Source: Cyanobium sp. E1_MAG_00006 (GTDB lineage Bacteria; Cyanobacteriota; Cyanobacteriia; PCC-6307; Cyanobiaceae). Taken from it: a stretch of 64,000 bases of DNA. The notes below the pieces were generated by a model, which was given only the letters and a program-made list of their open reading frames with translations, was not told where the DNA came from and did not search any database. The DNA is taken from contig JAIYAQ010000017.1 of assembly GCA_027488975.1 (NCBI GenBank), positions 1-64,000 on the forward strand. Reading direction: 5' to 3'. This document shows, one piece after another, positions 60,187 to 64,000 of the stretch; the stretch's first letter is position 1; each line of letters opens with the position of its first letter. The position numbers and the translations under genes are program-made.

Positions 60187-61473
60187 GTGCTCGACCAGCG
60201 CCTGCTGCGCGACGACCCTGAGCTGATCACCGCGCAGCTGGGCCGCCGGGGCCTCAAGCTCGACCTGGCGCCGCTGCAGGCCCTGGCGATCCAGGAACGG
60301 GATCTCGAGAGCGAGCGCAGCGAGCTGCAGGCCGAAGGCAACCGCATCGGCAAACAGGTGGGCCAGCTGATCAAGGGCGGTGCCAACCCCGGCGGGCCCG
60401 AGGTCCAGGCCCTGCGGGATCAGGGCAACACCATCAAGCACCAGGTGGCGGTGCTGGAGGAGCAGGAGAAGGCCCTCGAAAGCCAGCTGCGTGAGCAGCT
60501 GCAGGCGCTGCCGAACCTGCCGGCGGCCGAGGCCCCCGACGGCCGCGATGAACGCGAGAACGTGGAGGTGAAGCGCTGGGGCCAGCCCCGCCAGGCCAGC
60601 GCCGGCGAGAGCCTCGAGGAGCACTGGCAGATCGGTGAACGGCTCAACCTGTGGGACAGCGAACGCTCTGTGCGCATCGCCCAGAGCCGCTTCATCACCC
60701 TGCAGGGTCAGGGCGCCCGCCTGGAGCGGGCCCTGATCAGCTTCATGCTCGATCTGCACACCGCCAAGGGCTACTGCGAGGTGATGCCGCCGATCCTGGT
60801 GAACTCCGCCAGCCTCACCGGCTCAGGCCAGCTGCCCAAGTTCGCCGAGGAGAGCTTCCGCTGCGCCGACGACGACCTCTGGCTCACCCCCACCGCCGAG
60901 GTGCCCGTCACCTCCCTCCACCGCGCGGAGGTGATCCCCGCCGAGCAGCTGCCTCTGCGCTACGCCGCCTACACCCCCTGCTTCCGGCGTGAGGCCGGCA
61001 GCTACGGCCGCGACACCCGCGGCCTGATCCGCCTGCATCAGTTCAACAAGGTGGAGCTCTACTGGTTCTGCCACCCGGAGCACTCCACAGAAGCCCACGA
61101 ACAGATCACCCGCGACGCCGAGGCCGTGCTGGAGGCCCTGGAGCTGCCCTACCGGCGCATGGAGCTGTGCACGGGCGATCTGGGGTTCTCCGCCGCCCGC
61201 ACCTACGACCTGGAGGTCTGGCTGGCTGGCGCCGGCGCCTACCGCGAAATCTCCAGCTGCTCGGTGTGCGGCGACTTCCAGGCCCGCCGCTCCGCCATCC
61301 GCTGCAAGGACGGCAAGACCACCCAGCTGCTGCACACCCTCAACGGCAGCGGCCTGGCGGTGGGCCGCACCATGGCCGCCCTGCTAGAGAACGGGCAGAA
61401 GGATGATGGCTCCGTGCGACTGCCTGCAGCCCTGGTTCCTTACATGGGCACGGACCGGATCAGCGGGGGGTGA
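60187..61473 (+). CDS. serS: Seryl-tRNA synthetase
   Basis: This class II aminoacyl-tRNA synthetase has 428 residues. The N-terminal coiled-coil arm (roughly residues 30-105, IQERDLESERSELQAEGNRIG...) precedes the catalytic domain with motif 2 (YTPCFRREAGSYGRDTRGLIRLHQFNKVE) and motif 3 (GSGLAVGRTMAALLEN). GTG 60187 is the start. The upstream 190-base gap is AT-richer. It converges on mqo with a 37-base gap. Confidence 0.97.
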   Translation: MLDQRLLRDDPELITAQLGRRGLKLDLAPLQALAIQERDLESERSELQAEGNRIGKQVGQLIKGGANPGGPEVQALRDQGNTIKHQVAVLEEQEKALESQLREQLQALPNLPAAEAPDGRDERENVEVKRWGQPRQASAGESLEEHWQIGERLNLWDSERSVRIAQSRFITLQGQGARLERALISFMLDLHTAKGYCEVMPPILVNSASLTGSGQLPKFAEESFRCADDDLWLTPTAEVPVTSLHRAEVIPAEQLPLRYAAYTPCFRREAGSYGRDTRGLIRLHQFNKVELYWFCHPEHSTEAHEQITRDAEAVLEALELPYRRMELCTGDLGFSAARTYDLEVWLAGAGAYREISSCSVCGDFQARRSAIRCKDGKTTQLLHTLNGSGLAVGRTMAALLENGQKDDGSVRLPAALVPYMGTDRISGG

Positions 61474-61510
61474 GCCTGGGAGGGCACTGCATCGCTGATG
61501 CGCCAGACCC

Positions 61511-62953
61511 TCAGCTGTGATGCAGCCCCAGCACCACATCAACCCCCTGGCGCCAGCGGGCCAGCCGCGCCGGATCCGCCCCCTGATCCTGCCCCCAGGC
61601 CGGAATCAGCTGACGCAGCCGCCGCTGCCACTCGGAGCTGGCCAGGCGCTCGGGCCAGCAGCGCTGCAGCAGCTGCAGCATCGTGTCCACCGCGGTGGAG
61701 GCGCCGGGTGAGGCGCCCAGCAGCGCCGCCAGCGAGCCATCAGTGCTGCTCACCAGCTCGGTGCCCATCTGCAGGCAGCCGCGGCCGTTCACCTGCTTGA
61801 TGATCTGCACCCGCTGGCCCGCCACAGCCAGCTGCCAGTCGTCGCCGTTGGCCTGGGGCAGGAACTGGCGCAGGCTGGCCAGCCGCTGCTGGCGGCTCTG
61901 CACCACCTGACCCACCAGATAGCGCACCAGATCAAGATTTTCTGCCCCCACCTGCAGCGTGGGCAGGAGGTTGAACGGCCGCAGCGAACGCGGCAGATCC
62001 AGCAGCGAGCCCTGGCGCAGGAAGCGCGTGCTGAAGCCTGCATAGGGGCCGAACAGCAGCGCCCGCCGCCCCTCGATCCAGCGCGTATCCAGGTGCGGCA
62101 CCGACATCGGGGGCGCCCCCACCGCCGCCTTTCCGTACACCTTGGCGTTGTGGGCGGCGATCACCTGCGGATTGCGGCACACCAGCCACTGGCCGCTCAC
62201 CGGGAAGGCGCCGTACTGCCGCGCCTCCGGGATGCCCGAGGCCTGCAGCAGCGGCAGGCTGCCGCCGCCCGCCCCCAGGAACACGAACGGCGCCTCGAAA
62301 TCACCACCACTGCTGCAGACCCGCCAGCCAGCCGGCGTGCGCAGCAGGCCGCTCACCTCGCAGCCACGGCGCACATCGATTCCCGCCAGCAGCTGCTGCG
62401 TGAGCGCCCCGAAGTTCACATCGGTGCCGCGGGCCACCCGCGTGGCCGCCAGCGGCTGATCCAGCGCGCGCCCCTCCATCACCAGCGGCATCCACTGCCG
62501 CAGCTGCTGCGGATCCGTACTCCAGACCATATCGGCGAACTGGGGCGCCGCGCTGAGGGCCTGCTGGCGGCGGCGCAGGAACGCCACGTTCTGCTCACCC
62601 CACACGAAGCTCAGATGCGGCACCGGCCGGATGAAGGCCGCCGCATCCGCCAGAGCACCCGCCTGCACCAGGGCGCTCCAGTACTGCAGGCTCAGCTCGA
62701 ACGCACCGTTGATGGCCAGCGCCTTGCCGATCGGCAGCGCGCCATCGGCCGCCTCAGGGGTGTAGTTCAGCTCGCAGTTGGCCGCATGGCCCGTGCCGGC
62801 GTTGTTCATCGCCGCGCTGCTCTCGGCCGCCAGGCCAGGCAGCCGCTCCAGCACCACAATCTCCAGCCCCGGATCCAGCTGCTTCAGCAGGCTGGCCAGG
62901 GTGGCGCCCATAATCCCGGCGCCCACCAGCAGGGCATCACAGCGGTGCGTCAT
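61511..62953 (-). CDS. mqo: Malate:quinone oxidoreductase
   Basis: This FAD enzyme oxidises malate to oxaloacetate and delivers electrons straight to the quinone pool. The protein has 480 residues. The N-terminal FAD-binding motif is DALLVGAGIMGATLASLL; the family motifs ESSAAMNNAGTGHAANCELNYTP and the C-terminal LLGASPGASTAVDTMLQLLQRCW are present. It is a peripheral membrane protein and complements or replaces NAD-linked malate dehydrogenase in several picocyanobacteria. It lies between serS and the protease gene on the opposite strand. Confidence 0.93.
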   Translation of the reverse strand: MTHRCDALLVGAGIMGATLASLLKQLDPGLEIVVLERLPGLAAESSAAMNNAGTGHAANCELNYTPEAADGALPIGKALAINGAFELSLQYWSALVQAGALADAAAFIRPVPHLSFVWGEQNVAFLRRRQQALSAAPQFADMVWSTDPQQLRQWMPLVMEGRALDQPLAATRVARGTDVNFGALTQQLLAGIDVRRGCEVSGLLRTPAGWRVCSSGGDFEAPFVFLGAGGGSLPLLQASGIPEARQYGAFPVSGQWLVCRNPQVIAAHNAKVYGKAAVGAPPMSVPHLDTRWIEGRRALLFGPYAGFSTRFLRQGSLLDLPRSLRPFNLLPTLQVGAENLDLVRYLVGQVVQSRQQRLASLRQFLPQANGDDWQLAVAGQRVQIIKQVNGRGCLQMGTELVSSTDGSLAALLGASPGASTAVDTMLQLLQRCWPERLASSEWQRRLRQLIPAWGQDQGADPARLARWRQGVDVVLGLHHS

Positions 62954-63040
62954 GGCCGGAGGCGGGATGCGCCAACGCTATGGCGCGGCGCCACCGCCGC
63001 TCGGCGCCCACCACAATGGTCGTTCCTTCTGACGGCCCGC

Positions 63041-64000
63041 ATGGGTGTTCTCACGGCCCTGGCGATCCTGGCGAGCCTGATCGTGGTGCACGAGGCGGGT
63101 CACTTTTTTGCAGCCACCTGGCAGGGCATCCGCGTCAGCGGCTTCTCGGTGGGCTTCGGGCCGGTGCTCCTGCAGCGCCAGCGCCGCGGCGTGCAGTTCG
63201 CCCTGCGGGCCATCCCCCTCGGCGGCTTCGTGTCGTTCCCGGACGACGACGAGGACAGCCCCTTCCCCGCCAACGACCCCGACCTGCTGCGCAACCGCCC
63301 CCTGCCCCAGCGGGCCCTGGTGATCGCCGCCGGCGTGATCGCCAACCTGCTGCTGGCCTGGGCCGTGCTCCTGGCCCAGGGCGCCGTCGTGGGAATTCCC
63401 GCCGGCTTCAGCGCCACCCCCGGCGTGCTGGTGGCGGGCGTGCAGCCCGGCCAGGCGGCAGCAGCGTCCGGCCTGCAGCCGGGTGATCGCATCCTGGCCG
63501 TCGATGGCCGCGACCTGGGCGGCGGCCAGAGCGCTGTGGCCGCCCTGGTGGAGAGCGTGAAGGGCGCCCCCGATCAGACCCTGCGCCTCCAGGCCGAGCG
63601 CGCCGGCAACTCCCTGGAGCTGCGCCTCACCCCCGCCGATCTGGGTGGCATCGGCCGCATCGGCGCTCAGCTGCAACCCAGCGGCAGCGAGACCTTCCGC
63701 CCCGCCCGCAGCCCGCTCGAGGTGCTGCGCCACGCCAACCGCGACTTCACCGCCCTCACCCGCCGCACGGTGGAGGGCTTCGTCAGCCTGGTCACCCACT
63801 TCGGCGAAACCGCCAGCCAGGTGTCCGGTCCGGTGAAGATCGTGGAGATGGGCGCCTCGCTGGCCCGCCAGGGCGGCAGCAGCCTGTTCCTCTACACCGC
63901 CCTGATCTCGATCAACCTGGCGGTGCTCAACGCGCTGCCGCTGCCCCTGCTCGATGGCGGCCAGTTCCTGCTGCTGCTGATCGAGGGCCTGCGGGGCCGC
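63041..64000 (+). CDS. rseP: Site-2 (RseP-type) intramembrane metalloprotease (partial)
   Basis: This protease cleaves membrane-anchored substrates, such as anti-sigma factors, within the membrane. The visible 320 residues begin MGVLTALAILASLIVVHEAGH, which carries the zinc-binding HExxH motif in the first membrane helix. A PDZ domain follows (VAGVQPGQAAAASGLQPGDRILAVDGRDL), and near the window end the second metal motif NALPLPLLDGGQ. The gene continues beyond the right edge with no stop by base 64000. It diverges from mqo with an 87-base spacer. Confidence 0.92.
   Translation, partial: MGVLTALAILASLIVVHEAGHFFAATWQGIRVSGFSVGFGPVLLQRQRRGVQFALRAIPLGGFVSFPDDDEDSPFPANDPDLLRNRPLPQRALVIAAGVIANLLLAWAVLLAQGAVVGIPAGFSATPGVLVAGVQPGQAAAASGLQPGDRILAVDGRDLGGGQSAVAALVESVKGAPDQTLRLQAERAGNSLELRLTPADLGGIGRIGAQLQPSGSETFRPARSPLEVLRHANRDFTALTRRTVEGFVSLVTHFGETASQVSGPVKIVEMGASLARQGGSSLFLYTALISINLAVLNALPLPLLDGGQFLLLLIEGLRGR

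Overview
The window is 64 kb of GC-rich (roughly two-thirds G+C), densely packed cyanobacterial chromosome. Allophycocyanin genes with a three-repeat core-membrane linker, the split RNA polymerase subunits rpoC1/rpoC2, a cyanobacterial PII protein, a high-light-inducible protein and plastid-shared genes (ycf35, a DUF3493 protein) identify a phycobilisome-bearing cyanobacterium. The high GC, small genes, overlapping operons and gene order suggest a Cyanobium / Synechococcus picocyanobacterium. At least 16 copies of the HIP1 octamer GCGATCGC, more than base composition predicts, fit a Cyanobium-like lineage better than open-ocean Synechococcus. The genus is an inference.

Layout: (1) 1-5130, minus strand: a methyltransferase followed by the ATP synthase operon atp1-atpB-atpE-atpG-atpF-atpH-atpA; atpA runs off the left edge. 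(2) 5301-10193, plus: apcE, then apcA-apcB-apcC, each block closed by an intrinsic terminator. (3) 10315-13592: an ftsW/rodA-type gene and the cytochrome c maturation genes ccdA and ccs1. (4) 13609-20664: queF, glnB (PII), tlyA, a small protein, purB, rlmH and a Ski2-like RNA helicase. (5) 20701-24179: overlapping biotin genes bioF-bioK-bioC-bioD, without bioA. (6) 24184-32762: mostly minus-strand genes of uncertain role (DUF3143, DnaJ-domain, aldo/keto reductase, ferredoxin, Ycf35, DUF2997, HEAT repeats), plus rsmG, an AmpG-like permease, rlmN and hli. (7) 32800-43805, minus: rpsT-tatD-rpoB-rpoC1-rpoC2. (8) 43921-48363: hisD, rpiA, an HtrA protease, a phosphoesterase and a small protein. (9) 48563-55461: rimP-nusA-ylxR-infB and two membrane proteins. 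(10) 55508-64000: tRNA-Thr with a strong terminator, a DUF1400 protein, lepA, two tandem paralogues of an unrecognised membrane-anchored family, nfu, serS, mqo and the start of an S2P protease gene.

Most of this is core metabolism, photosynthesis and gene expression. I see no insertion sequence, prophage, CRISPR array, defence island or biosynthetic cluster. The best leads for something undescribed are the DUF2997-Ycf35-ferredoxin-aldo/keto reductase gene group (25945-28223), the tandem paralogue pair (58411-59653), the missing bioA, and several long overlaps or tiny membrane ORFs that automated annotation would probably miss.
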